Origin: Streptomyces asoensis
Lineage (GTDB): Bacteria; Actinomycetota; Actinomycetes; Streptomycetales; Streptomycetaceae
Length of the DNA stretch: 64,000 nt
Reading direction: 5' to 3'
NCBI RefSeq assembly: GCF_016860545.1
Contig: NZ_BNEB01000005.1
Span: 3,038,001-3,102,000 of the forward strand
The notes beneath the pieces were generated by a model. It was not told where the DNA came from, did no database searches, and saw only the letters and a list, made by a program, of their open reading frames with translations. Positions 36,425-43,889 of the stretch are shown here, piece by piece; the stretch's first letter is position 1, and the number at the start of each line of letters is the position of its first letter. The position numbers and the translations under genes were made by a program.

Positions 36425-37315
36425 CTATTTCGTCGTCGGATTCCGCAGGCGGAAGAACTCCTTCCAGCCGGTGCCGTTGCGTTCCGGGGTGAGCGCCTCG
36501 TTGATCCCGCTCGCGCCGGGAAGGCGGCGGGGCAGGGCCGTGGCCTCCGGCACCGGCTGCTGCGGCGGCGGGGGCGGGGCCGGCTCACGGGGGCGGACGC
36601 CGTGTCCGTCGGGGGGCAGCCGGACGGGGATCGGCCGGGGCTCGTCCCCGCACTCCAGCAGCCCCTCGCCCAGCATCCGGGCCACTTCGACGGTGACGGT
36701 GTAGACCCCGCGGCCCGTACGGAAGGCGAGGTCGCGGGAGGTACGGCGGCCGTCGGCGTGGGCGAGGATCTCTCGTTGCAGCACGCCGAGCCGGGACGCC
36801 GCGTAGGACAGGGAGGCCGGTACGGGCCGCTCCCGGTCCGGGCGCACCGGGTACGGCAGCTCCAGCAGGGCGCGGAGCTTGCGCGAGGCCGCCTGGAGCA
36901 GCCGGGTGGGCGGTTCGCCCACGGCGACCGGGGCGGGGGCCGGACCGGCCGCCGGACCGCGTTCGCAGCCGTCGACGCTGCCCGCGACGACCGCGAACGC
37001 GGCGTCCTGGAGGGCCATCGCGCAGACCACCCGGAGCTGGGCGGCCCCCGCGTAGCCGTGGGAGATCAGCCCCGCCGCAGGCCAGCGCACGCCGCCCGAC
37101 TCGCGAACCAGCCCGGCCCACTCCTCGCCGCCGATCCGGCCGGAGCGCAGCAGCAGCGCCTCGGGGGCGGGGGCGCCCGGTGACTCGACCGCGACGACCA
37201 GTCCGCCGTTCAGGTGGAAGACGCCGCCGGGCGAACCGAGGACGCGCACTTCCCCGGTGAAGCCGTCGCGGCCGCACGCGGCGAGGTCGCGTGCCAGCAG
37301 CTCGTAGCCCGACAT
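36425..37315 (-). CDS. DUF4388-like protein with C-terminal winged-helix region
   Basis: A 296-residue protein heading the roadblock cassette. Its N-terminal ~95 residues resemble the PatA-like DUF4388 domain: GFTGEVRVLGSPGGVFHLNGGLVVAVES, then PEALLLRSGRIGGEEW. The middle is Pro/Ala-rich; about residues 180-225 (LQREILAHADGRRTSRDLAFRTGRGVYTVTVEVARML) look like a winged helix. The tail is Pro-rich. DUF4388 proteins are linked with response-regulator and gliding systems. The start lies near AAGGGGAG; GTG at 37318 is one codon earlier and possible. Confidence 0.6.
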   Translation of the reverse strand: MSGYELLARDLAACGRDGFTGEVRVLGSPGGVFHLNGGLVVAVESPGAPAPEALLLRSGRIGGEEWAGLVRESGGVRWPAAGLISHGYAGAAQLRVVCAMALQDAAFAVVAGSVDGCERGPAAGPAPAPVAVGEPPTRLLQAASRKLRALLELPYPVRPDRERPVPASLSYAASRLGVLQREILAHADGRRTSRDLAFRTGRGVYTVTVEVARMLGEGLLECGDEPRPIPVRLPPDGHGVRPREPAPPPPPQQPVPEATALPRRLPGASGINEALTPERNGTGWKEFFRLRNPTTK

Positions 37316-37504
37316 CACTCCCCTTGGGCCTCTCGCACATACGCCTGACGCGTAGCGCTGAGGAGGGAAGGTGTATCAGCCGGGGCGCGCGGTCCCGGGA
37401 GGGATTTCCGACCTGCCCCGAGCTGACGGAAGTTGTTCCTCCGTCGGACTCAATTCGCTTTGTTCAGTGCTGATTTGACCGATCGGAAGGCGTCGGTCGT
37501 TCCC

Positions 37505-38929
37505 TCAGCGAGGCGTGTCCCCGGGCTCCCCCGGGCCCGGCGGCGAGGACGCGGGCGGGTTCTCGGGAGCGGGCGCCGAAAGGGTCTTCGCTCCGGGGGC
37601 GGGAGCGCCCGCGGTCGCCGCGACCGGCGCCACGTCCATCGCGGTCGCGCCCCTCGGGCGGGGCGCGTGGCGCAGTGCCTGTTCGCGGGAGTAGCTGTGC
37701 AGGTAACCGACCACGGTGTTCGACACGGCCACCAGGGGCACCGCCACGACCGCGCCGCCGATGCCCGCCACCATGCCGCCCGCGGCGACCGTGAGCACCA
37801 CCGCGAGCGGGTGGACGCGCACCGCGCGGCCGAGGATGAACGGCTGGAGGATGTGGCCCTCGATCTGCTGCACGGCGAGCACGACCGCGAGGGTCATCAC
37901 GGCGGTGAACACGCCCTGGGTGACGAGCGCGACCACGACCGCCAGGGCGCCGGAGGCGACCGCGCCGACGAGCGGGATGAAGGAGAACAGGAAGATGAAG
38001 ACGGCGAGCGGGACGGCCATCGGCACATCGAGGAAGTAGATGCCGAGCCCGATGAAGATCGCGTCGATCAGCGCGACGATCACCGTGCCGCGCACGTACG
38101 CGGTCAGCGTCGCCCAGGCCCGCGGACCCGCTCCGGCCACGCCCGGCCGGGCGGCGGCCGGGACGAGCTTGAGCGTCCACTGCCAGATCCGCTTGCCGTC
38201 GTAGAGCAGGAAGATGGTGGAGAAGAACGCCAGGAGGATGCCGGTCAGCCCCTCGACCACGACGGTGACGCCCTCCAGGCCCGCCGAGGTGATCGAGTCC
38301 GTGTTGTTGCCGATGGCGTCGCGCAGGTTCTTGGCGATGCCGTTGATCTGCTTGTCGGTGACGTGGAAGGGACTGTTGAGCAGCCAGCGGCGCAGGTCGT
38401 CGATGCCGTCCTGGACCTGGTCGGAGAGGTTGTCGATGTTCGCCATGACCTGCCAGGTCACGAACCAGCCCATCAGGCCGATGACGACGAACCCGAGGAT
38501 CGCCGTCAGCGCGGTGGCCGCTCCCCCGGGGACGCCGGCCCGCTTCAGCCGGGCCACGGTGGGCTCCAGGAGCGCGGTGAGCAGCAGGGCGACCACGAAA
38601 GCCATGACGACCAGCTGGACGGCGCTGATGACCTTCATCAGCACCCAGACGGTCCCGGCGAGCACCAGGAGCCGCCAGCCCGCCTCCGCGGCGACCCTGA
38701 CCCCCCACGGCACGGCCTGCGCCGGGTCGGGGCGGGACACGAGGGGCGGGTCCTCCTCGTGTTCCGGCTCGACGGAGGACGGCACGGTGGCGTCCGGCGC
38801 AGCCGGTTCCGGCTCGGGCGCGCTCTCGCGCCCTTCGCGCTCGACCTCGGCACGCCGCTCGTCGAGCCGCTCACCCATCTCGCTCAGACCGGCACCGAGC
38901 CGGCCGAGCCACCCTGGAACTCGCGACAT
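37505..38929 (-). CDS. AI-2E/PerM family transporter
   Basis: A 474-residue membrane protein. An N-terminal ~65-residue cytoplasmic part rich in Glu and Arg is followed by a PerM/AI-2E exporter core with about 7-8 helices between residues 70 and 400. The family signature includes GVPGGAATALTAILGFVVIGLMGWF and, near the end, GHILQPFILGRAVRVHPLAVVLTVAAGGM. The Pro/Ala/Ser tail is disordered. Substrate is unknown; AI-2 export is only one member's function. The ATG at 38929 has GAGG upstream. Confidence 0.9.
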   Translation of the reverse strand: MSRVPGWLGRLGAGLSEMGERLDERRAEVEREGRESAPEPEPAAPDATVPSSVEPEHEEDPPLVSRPDPAQAVPWGVRVAAEAGWRLLVLAGTVWVLMKVISAVQLVVMAFVVALLLTALLEPTVARLKRAGVPGGAATALTAILGFVVIGLMGWFVTWQVMANIDNLSDQVQDGIDDLRRWLLNSPFHVTDKQINGIAKNLRDAIGNNTDSITSAGLEGVTVVVEGLTGILLAFFSTIFLLYDGKRIWQWTLKLVPAAARPGVAGAGPRAWATLTAYVRGTVIVALIDAIFIGLGIYFLDVPMAVPLAVFIFLFSFIPLVGAVASGALAVVVALVTQGVFTAVMTLAVVLAVQQIEGHILQPFILGRAVRVHPLAVVLTVAAGGMVAGIGGAVVAVPLVAVSNTVVGYLHSYSREQALRHAPRPRGATAMDVAPVAATAGAPAPGAKTLSAPAPENPPASSPPGPGEPGDTPR

Positions 38930-39009
38930 GATCGGACCTCTTCCCCCGTCTTCCCCCACCACTCCCCCTGGAGTCGTCGGTCCCGGCCGTACCGACCGTA
39001 CAGGGCGAA

Positions 39010-39038
39010 AGCCCCTCCCCCAATGACGGGGAGGGGCT
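39010..39038 (-). terminator. terminator after the lysozyme-like genes
   Basis: AGCCCCTCCCC (39010-39020) pairs with GGGGAGGGGCT (39028-39038) with a 7-base loop. It lies 33 bases past the stop of the first secreted lysozyme-like gene, on the minus strand. Confidence 0.75.
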
Positions 39039-39070
39039 GCGCGGGGTTGAGCGGTTCCGGCGGCTCCGGC

Positions 39071-39796
39071 TCAGTAGGAGCCGTTGGCCAGCCAGAAGTC
39101 CCAGGCGTCGCAGGGGCTGCCGTACCGCTCGTTCATGTAGTTCAGGCCCCACTTGATCTGGGTGGCCGGGTTGGTCCGCCAGTCGGCGCCCGCGGACGAC
39201 ATCTTCGAGCCGGGGTAGGCCTGGACGAGGCCGTAGGCGCCCGACGAGGGGTTGACCGCCTGGTAGTTCCAGGTGGACTCGTGGTCCACGATGTTGCTGA
39301 AGCACTGGAACTGGCCGCTGGGCACCATCTGGCGGGCGATGGCCTGCACCTCGGACACGCTGTAGGACGCCTGCTGCGGGAAGCTGCCCGCCGAGGCCGT
39401 CGGGGTGTCCGCGGTGGCGGACTTGGTCTCGGCGGCCGCCTTGTCCTTGGCCTCCTGCTCGGCCTTCGCCTTCGCCTCCGCCTTGGCTACGGCGGCCTTC
39501 TGCTTGGACACCGCGTCCTTGGCGGCCTGCTTACGGGCGGACTCCTCGGCCGACTTCCTGGCGGTGGTGTCCGCGGCGATGGCCTGGACGTCCGCCTGGT
39601 GCGTCAGCGAGGCCGTCTGCACCCGGGCCTGCTGCCCTGCCGGTAAGTCGGCGAGGAGGGTCGACTCGCCGGCCGTCGCCTCGGCGTCGTCGTTGGGCTG
39701 GGCGACGCTGCCCTGGGCGACTCCCATGACAGCGCCCACGGTGGTGACCGCGGTGGCAGAGGCCACGGCGAATCCCCGGGCCGATATCCGGCTCAC
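39071..39796 (-). CDS. secreted lysozyme-like/transglycosylase-like protein (copy 1)
   Basis: A 241-residue secreted protein. Residues 1-32 are a signal peptide (RGFAVASATAVTTVGAVMGVA) and an Ala-X-Ala-type site is near residue 30. A Lys/Ala/Glu-rich, probably coiled-coil spacer runs to about 135. The C-terminal domain has the lysozyme-like active region IVDHESTWNYQAVNPSSGAYG, where E is the expected catalytic acid, then QIKWGLNYMNERYG and a final DAWDFWLANG. It is expected to cut peptidoglycan. GTG 39796 has AAGGAG 6 bases upstream. It is a close paralogue of the next gene. Confidence 0.88.
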   Translation of the reverse strand: MSRISARGFAVASATAVTTVGAVMGVAQGSVAQPNDDAEATAGESTLLADLPAGQQARVQTASLTHQADVQAIAADTTARKSAEESARKQAAKDAVSKQKAAVAKAEAKAKAEQEAKDKAAAETKSATADTPTASAGSFPQQASYSVSEVQAIARQMVPSGQFQCFSNIVDHESTWNYQAVNPSSGAYGLVQAYPGSKMSSAGADWRTNPATQIKWGLNYMNERYGSPCDAWDFWLANGSY

Positions 39797-39854
39797 GCGG
39801 ACTCCTTCTGTTGTGCCGTCGGGTGGGAAGCGGAACGACCAGGGCCGCGCGGGC

Positions 39855-40529
39855 TCAGTACCAGTGGTTGGCCTGCCAGAACGACCAGGCCTCACACGGG
39901 CTGCCGTACCGGCTGTCCATGTAGTTCAGGCCCCACTTGATCTGGGTGGCCGGGTTGGTCTGCCAGTCGGAGCCGGCCGACGCGTACTTGCCGGCGGGCA
40001 GGGCCTGGAAGAGTCCGTAGGCGCCGGAGGAGGCGTTCACGGCGTGGTAGTTCCAGCTGGACTCGTGGTCCACGATGTTGCTGAAGCACTGGAACTGGCC
40101 GCTGGGCACCATCTGCGCCGCCATCGCCTGGATCTGCGCGACGGAGTAGGAGCTCTGGATCGGGAAGTCGCCCGCGCTGCGGCTGGCCTTGGCCTTCGCC
40201 TCCGCGCGGTCCTTGGCAGCCTGCTCGGCGGCCTCCTTCTTCGCGATCGCCGACTTGGCGGCGGCCTTGCGGGCCGCTGCCTCGGCGTCCTTCTTCGCGC
40301 CCTCGTCCGCGGCGATGGCCTGTACGTTGGCCTGCTGCGCGAGGGACGCCGTCTGCACCTGGGCCTGCTGGCCGGCAGGGATGTCGGCGAGGAGCGTCGC
40401 GTCGCTTGCCGTCGCTTCTGCGTCGTTGGGCTGCGCGACACTGCCCGAGGCAACGCCGACGACGCTTCCGACAGCGGTGACCGCCGTGGCCGAGGCCACT
40501 GCGAATCCCCGGACCGAGATCCGGCTCAC
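39855..40529 (-). CDS. secreted lysozyme-like/transglycosylase-like protein (copy 2)
   Basis: A 224-residue paralogue of the adjacent gene, with the same layout: signal peptide, Ala/Lys/Glu-rich spacer (shorter than in copy 1), and a C-terminal lysozyme-like domain with IVDHESSWNYHAVNASSGAYG. The C-terminal domains share most residues, so the pair arose by tandem duplication. GTG at 40529 is preceded by GGAAGGA. The ~380-base upstream leader holds palindromes and an 8-bp stem that abuts the ribosome binding site. Confidence 0.88.
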   Translation of the reverse strand: MSRISVRGFAVASATAVTAVGSVVGVASGSVAQPNDAEATASDATLLADIPAGQQAQVQTASLAQQANVQAIAADEGAKKDAEAAARKAAAKSAIAKKEAAEQAAKDRAEAKAKASRSAGDFPIQSSYSVAQIQAMAAQMVPSGQFQCFSNIVDHESSWNYHAVNASSGAYGLFQALPAGKYASAGSDWQTNPATQIKWGLNYMDSRYGSPCEAWSFWQANHWY

Positions 40530-40813
40530 ACGGTTTTCCTTCCAGCGTCGCCCGCTTCGGTGACCCTGGCGGACGCAATCGTGCCCTTGACGCTGGTCTC
40601 CGAACTGCGGGGTCACAGGAGACACGGGCCCGGTGGGCAACTCCCGTGAAGGAGGCGCCACATGAAGCACGGGCGGCATACGACGGTCGGTATGGAGTTG
40701 AGGGTGATGCTCAAGCGGTGCCGGACTGCTGGGGGCACAGATGTGTCGCATGCGGGGCCTGACAGGACTGAGACTTTGCCGTAACCCGACTGTGCAAGGC
40801 AATTCCGAGTTGC

Positions 40814-40860
40814 GTGTGAAAGCTCACACCTCACATGACCCTGGGGATTTCGCGAAATCC
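40814..40860 (-). promoter_or_regulatory. two palindromes upstream of lysozyme-like copy 2
   Basis: GTGTGAAAGCTCACAC (40814-40829) has 6-bp arms with a 4-base centre and fits GTG-N8-CAC, close to the Streptomyces Crp site GTG(N6)GNCAC except at the G. GGATTTCGCGAAATCC (40845-40860) is a perfect 16-bp palindrome. Both lie 285-330 bases before the start codon, so they would act at an upstream promoter. Confidence 0.45.
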
Positions 40861-40871
40861 TCACACACGAA

Positions 40872-40913
40872 GGCGCCGCCCGGCTAGGCTCACTGCCTTT
40901 GCCGGACGGCGCC
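40872..40913 (-). terminator. phoH terminator hairpin
   Basis: Positions 40872-40884 and 40901-40913 pair (GGCGCCG core, one mismatch), with an inner AGGC/GCCT stem. It lies about 40 bases after the phoH stop. Confidence 0.7.
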
Positions 40914-40950
40914 AACTACCGCCTGAGCTCACTCAATCGGTGCGGTTCAA

Positions 40951-42276
40951 TCAGATCTGTCCATCCTCCAGCATTTCGGTCACAAGCGCCGCGATCTGGG
41001 ACCTCTCGGACCGGTTCAGGGTGACGTGCGCGAAGAGCGGATGCCCCTTCAGTTTCTCGACGACGGCGACCACACCGTCGTAACGGCCCACCCGGAGATT
41101 GTCCCTCTGCGCGACATCGTGGGTCAGAACCACCCGGGAATTCGCACCGATCCTGGACAGAACGGTGAGAAGTACATTCCGCTCCAGGGACTGCGCCTCG
41201 TCGACGATCACGAAGGCGTCGTGCAGGGAACGACCCCGGATGTGGGTCAGGGGCAGGACCTCCAGCATCCCGCGCGCGGTGACCTCCTCGATGACCTCGC
41301 GGCTGGTGACCGCGGACAGCGTGTCGAAGACGGCCTGGGCCCAGGGGCCCATCTTGTCGGCCTCGGAACCGGGCAGATAGCCCAGTTCCTGGCCGCCCAC
41401 CGCGTACAGCGGCCGGAAGACCATCACCTTCTGGTGCTGGCGGCGCTCCAGGACCGCCTCCAGACCGGCGCAGAGCGCGAGCGCCGACTTGCCGGTGCCG
41501 GCCCGGCCGCCCATCGACAGGATCCCGACGTCCGGGTCGAGCAGCAGGTCGAGCGCGATGCGCTGCTCGGCGCTGCGGCCCTTGATGCCGAAGGCCTCCC
41601 GGTCGCCGCGCACCAGACGGACGCTGCCGTCCGCGGTGACCCGGCCCAGCGCCTTGCCCCGCTCCGACTGGATGGTCAGACCGGTGTGCACGGGAAGGTC
41701 GGCGACCTCGGGCGCGTGGATGCGCCCCTCCTCGAAGAGGATGTCCACCTGCTCGCCGGACAGGGTCAGTTCGGACATTCCGGTCCAGCCGGAGGAGCCC
41801 GTGATGGCGAGTTCGGCGCGGTACTCCTCGGCGAGGAGACCGACCGAGGACGCCTTGATCCTGAGCGGGAGGTCCTTCGACACGACCGTGACGTCGAACC
41901 CCTCGGCCTGAAGGTTGCGGGCGACCGCGAGGATGCGGGAGTCGTTGTCCCCCAGGCGGTAGCCCGAGGGCAGCACGCCGGGGTCCGAGTGGTTGAGCTC
42001 GACACGGACGGTGCCGCCGAGTTCCCCGATCGGGATGGGGGCGTCGAGGCGACCGAACTTCACCCGGTAGTCGTCCAGCAGGCGCAGGGCCTGCCGGGCG
42101 AAGTAGCCGAGCTCGGGATGGTGCCGCTTGGCCTCCAGCTCCGTGACCACGACGATGGGGAGCACGACCTCGTGCTCGTCGAAGCGGGTCAGGGCGTTCG
42201 GGTCGGCCAGCAGGACGCTGGTGTCGAGAACATAGGTGCGCCGGTCTGGCATACGGCGCTTTGTGCTGGTCACCAC
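40951..42276 (-). CDS. phoH: PhoH2-type PIN-PhoH ATPase/RNase
   Basis: A 441-residue fusion. Residues ~12-150 are a PIN nuclease domain (TYVLDTSVLLADP, VVVTELEAKRHH, DNDSRILAVARNL, VTVVSKDLPLRIKA), holding acidic metal ligands. A central part leads to the PhoH ATPase domain from about 235: Walker A MGGRAGTGKSALAL, Walker B AFVIVDEAQ and a late THDVAQRDN. The PIN-PhoH fusion (PhoH2) has RNA helicase and RNase activity in mycobacteria. GTG at 42276 follows a TACGTC element by 5 bases, so the message may be leaderless. Confidence 0.92.
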   Translation of the reverse strand: MVTSTKRRMPDRRTYVLDTSVLLADPNALTRFDEHEVVLPIVVVTELEAKRHHPELGYFARQALRLLDDYRVKFGRLDAPIPIGELGGTVRVELNHSDPGVLPSGYRLGDNDSRILAVARNLQAEGFDVTVVSKDLPLRIKASSVGLLAEEYRAELAITGSSGWTGMSELTLSGEQVDILFEEGRIHAPEVADLPVHTGLTIQSERGKALGRVTADGSVRLVRGDREAFGIKGRSAEQRIALDLLLDPDVGILSMGGRAGTGKSALALCAGLEAVLERRQHQKVMVFRPLYAVGGQELGYLPGSEADKMGPWAQAVFDTLSAVTSREVIEEVTARGMLEVLPLTHIRGRSLHDAFVIVDEAQSLERNVLLTVLSRIGANSRVVLTHDVAQRDNLRVGRYDGVVAVVEKLKGHPLFAHVTLNRSERSQIAALVTEMLEDGQI

Positions 42277-42425
42277 GGAAGGACGTACCCCCTCGGATGA
42301 GGTCGGGGAGCGACGGAGTGGAGCTGGACCGGTTCGCGGCCGCTTCGCACGGGCCGAGGACCGGCCCCCCGCTGCTTCTTCCGTGCCGTGACCGCACGGT
42401 CGGGCTGGTGCAAAGGGCCTCCCGG

Positions 42426-42448
42426 GCGGACGGCCCCGTGCCGTCCGC
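42426..42448. terminator. 9-bp hairpin
   Basis: GCGGACGGC (42426-42434) and GCCGTCCGC (42440-42448) are perfect inverted repeats around a CCCGT loop. It lies between uppS and phoH on the minus strand and could be a second uppS terminator. Confidence 0.5.
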
Positions 42449-42504
42449 TGAGATCCGACACCCGTGGTTCGGATGTCGACCTGCTTGGCTTATGCCCTCG
42501 AAAA

Positions 42505-42536
42505 CGCGCCGCCATGCCACGGCATATGACGGCGCG
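42505..42536 (-). terminator. uppS terminator, nested hairpin
   Basis: CGCGCCG (42505-42511) pairs with CGGCGCG (42530-42536), and ATGCC/GGCAT (42514-42518, 42521-42525) forms an inner stem. It lies about 77 bases after the uppS stop. Confidence 0.55.
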
Positions 42537-42612
42537 CCGGTGAACTCCGCGTTACTTCCGCCCCTCACGGGGTATACGGGACGCCCGCGAGGGGCGTCCG
42601 CGAGCCGGCGTC

Positions 42613-43386
42613 TCAGCCGCCGTAACGACGGTGGCGGGCCGCGTAGTCACGCAGGGCGCGCAGGAAGTCCACCTTGCGGAAGGCCGGCCAGAAGACCTCG
42701 CAGAAGTAGTACTCCGCATGGGCCGTCTGCCACAGCATGAAACCGGACAAGCGCTGCTCTCCGCTGGTGCGGATCACCAGGTCGGGGTCGGGCTGGGCGC
42801 CGGTGTAGAGGTGGCGGCCGATCAGGTCGACGCTCACGGAGTCGGCGAGGTCCTCCATGGAGGTGCCCCTGTCCGCCGCGTCCACGATCATCGAGCGGAC
42901 CGCGTCGGCGATCTCCTGGCGGCCGCCGTAGCCGATGGCGACGTTGACCAGTATCCCGTCGACGTGCGAGGTGGACTCCTCGGCGACCTTCAGCGCGGTC
43001 TGCACGTGCGAGGGGAGGATGTCGGGGGTGCCGACGTGGTGCACCCGCCAGCGGCCGTCGGCGGCGAGGGTGCGCACGACGTTCTCGATGATGTTGAGGA
43101 GCGGGACGAGTTCGTCGTCGGGACGGTCGAGGTTGTCCGTCGACAGCAGCCAGAGGGTGACGACCTCGACGTCCGTCTCGGTGCACCAGCCGAGGAACTC
43201 CTCGATCTTCTCCGCGCCCGCGCGGTGGCCGTGCTCGGTGGTGGACCCCGAGGCCTTCGCCCAGCGTCGGTTGCCGTCCATGATGACGCCGATGTGCTTC
43301 GGCACCTGAGCGTGGTCCAGGTGACCTTCCACCCGGCGTGCGTACAGCCTGACCAGAAGGCCGCGCAGCTTGTCGCGCAGGTTCAC
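42613..43386 (-). CDS. uppS: isoprenyl (undecaprenyl) diphosphate synthase
   Basis: A 257-residue cis-prenyltransferase that builds the long lipid carrier for wall precursors. HIGVIMDGNRRWAKASG is the diagnostic phosphate-binding motif, followed by HRAGAEKIEEFLGWC, TLWLLSTDN, a helical region and a final DLVIRTSGEQRLSGFMLWQTAHAEYYF plus WPAFRK. Length matches the family. GTG at 43386 is used because the protein then begins just before the conserved motif; a GGAGGGG lies 12 bases upstream. An intrinsic terminator lies 70-110 bases upstream. Confidence 0.92.
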   Translation of the reverse strand: MNLRDKLRGLLVRLYARRVEGHLDHAQVPKHIGVIMDGNRRWAKASGSTTEHGHRAGAEKIEEFLGWCTETDVEVVTLWLLSTDNLDRPDDELVPLLNIIENVVRTLAADGRWRVHHVGTPDILPSHVQTALKVAEESTSHVDGILVNVAIGYGGRQEIADAVRSMIVDAADRGTSMEDLADSVSVDLIGRHLYTGAQPDPDLVIRTSGEQRLSGFMLWQTAHAEYYFCEVFWPAFRKVDFLRALRDYAARHRRYGG

Positions 43387-43457
43387 GTGATTGTCAGCCC
43401 CTCCGTACGGTGCGGTCCCCGCGGGGCGCAGCCTACCCCCGCGGGGGTCCCGGGCAG

Positions 43458-43497
43458 AAAAACGGGCCGGTCCGTGGGGGGGAGACGGACCGGCCCG
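43458..43497 (-). terminator. intrinsic terminator with T tract upstream of uppS
   Basis: CGGGCCGGTCCGT (43463-43475) pairs perfectly with ACGGACCGGCCCG (43485-43497) around a 9-base loop. On the minus strand the stem is followed by TTTTT (43462 down to 43458). This is one of the few T-tract terminators in the window. Confidence 0.85.
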
Positions 43498-43556
43498 AGG
43501 GGGGGTTTCCACCATAACCCTTCGTAAGTGATGCTGCGTGCATCGGCGCGCCACAA

Positions 43557-43604
43557 CTACTCTCCGAAGTCGTCCGGCGACGCCACGGTGGTCACGGAAG
43601 GCAT
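43557..43604 (-). CDS. possible 15-residue frame
   Basis: ATG at 43604 is preceded by AGGA within 4 bases and runs 15 codons to TAG, encoding MPSVTTVASPDDFGE. Twelve of the 14 codons after ATG end in G or C. It lies about 60 bases before the T-tract terminator, as for a small monocistronic RNA or a leader peptide. I do not know a matching family, and a short frame can arise by chance. Confidence 0.2.
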   Translation of the reverse strand: MPSVTTVASPDDFGE

Positions 43605-43889
43605 GGTTCCTGAGTGTTCATGGCCGGAACACAGCGGAATCTCAGGAGAATGAACCCGATTGCCGGAGGAAGCTGAGGTTTTGGCGCGGCTTCAGCACTC
43701 GGGGGTCACTTGTCCGTCCGTCCCTCCGACGGGCTACCGGTCGCGCACGTCCGCTTGACGCGCCGGTCCCCGCGCGGCCCCCGCCCGGCGGCGTCCGCGG
43801 CCTCGCGCCCGGGTCCGGTGAAGAGGGGTGGTTCCCGGCCAATTCACGGAACCGGACGCCGCGGCACGGCCGCCGGGACGCCCGGCCGG

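Larger units (their letters stand above)
40530..40950. other. 421-base leader/intergenic region
   Basis: It lies between phoH and lysozyme-like copy 2, both minus strand. From right to left it holds the phoH terminator hairpin (40872-40913), the palindrome GGATTTCGCGAAATCC (40845-40860), GTGTGAAAGCTCACAC (40814-40829), and a long leader ending in an inverted repeat CCAGCGTC (40542-40549)/GACGCTGG (40589-40596). I see no convincing gene. I looked for ydaO (c-di-AMP) riboswitch elements and do not recognise them. Confidence 0.55.
42277..42612. other. 336-base region between uppS and phoH
   Basis: It holds two perfect hairpins, 42426-42448 and 42505-42536, the second close to the uppS end on the minus strand. 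I see no gene. The right half is rich in short inverted repeats and is less GC-rich. Confidence 0.5.
43387..43889. other. 503-base intergenic region with terminator and small frame
   Basis: It lies between the methyltransferase and uppS, both minus strand. It holds an intrinsic terminator with T tract (43458-43497), a 15-codon frame (43557-43604) and a stem-loop at 43609-43646. The rightmost ~140 bases are GC-rich without clear features. The terminator is much too far from the methyltransferase stop (about 390 bases) for the usual 3' end. Confidence 0.5.

Noticed and set aside
40530..40870. A ydaO (c-di-AMP) riboswitch in the leader of the lysozyme-like gene
   Set aside because: Streptomyces wall hydrolases are often controlled this way, but I did not find the conserved GGGTGAATC or CCGAACCCGACAGC elements on either strand.
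42505..42536. Origin or attachment site based on the nested inverted repeat
   Set aside because: The position just after uppS and its size fit a terminator, and no replication or recombination gene is near.
43650..43677. An 8-codon plus-strand frame after AGGAG
   Set aside because: The Shine-Dalgarno to ATG spacing is only 1 base, the frame is too short, and the strand disagrees with the T-tract terminator.
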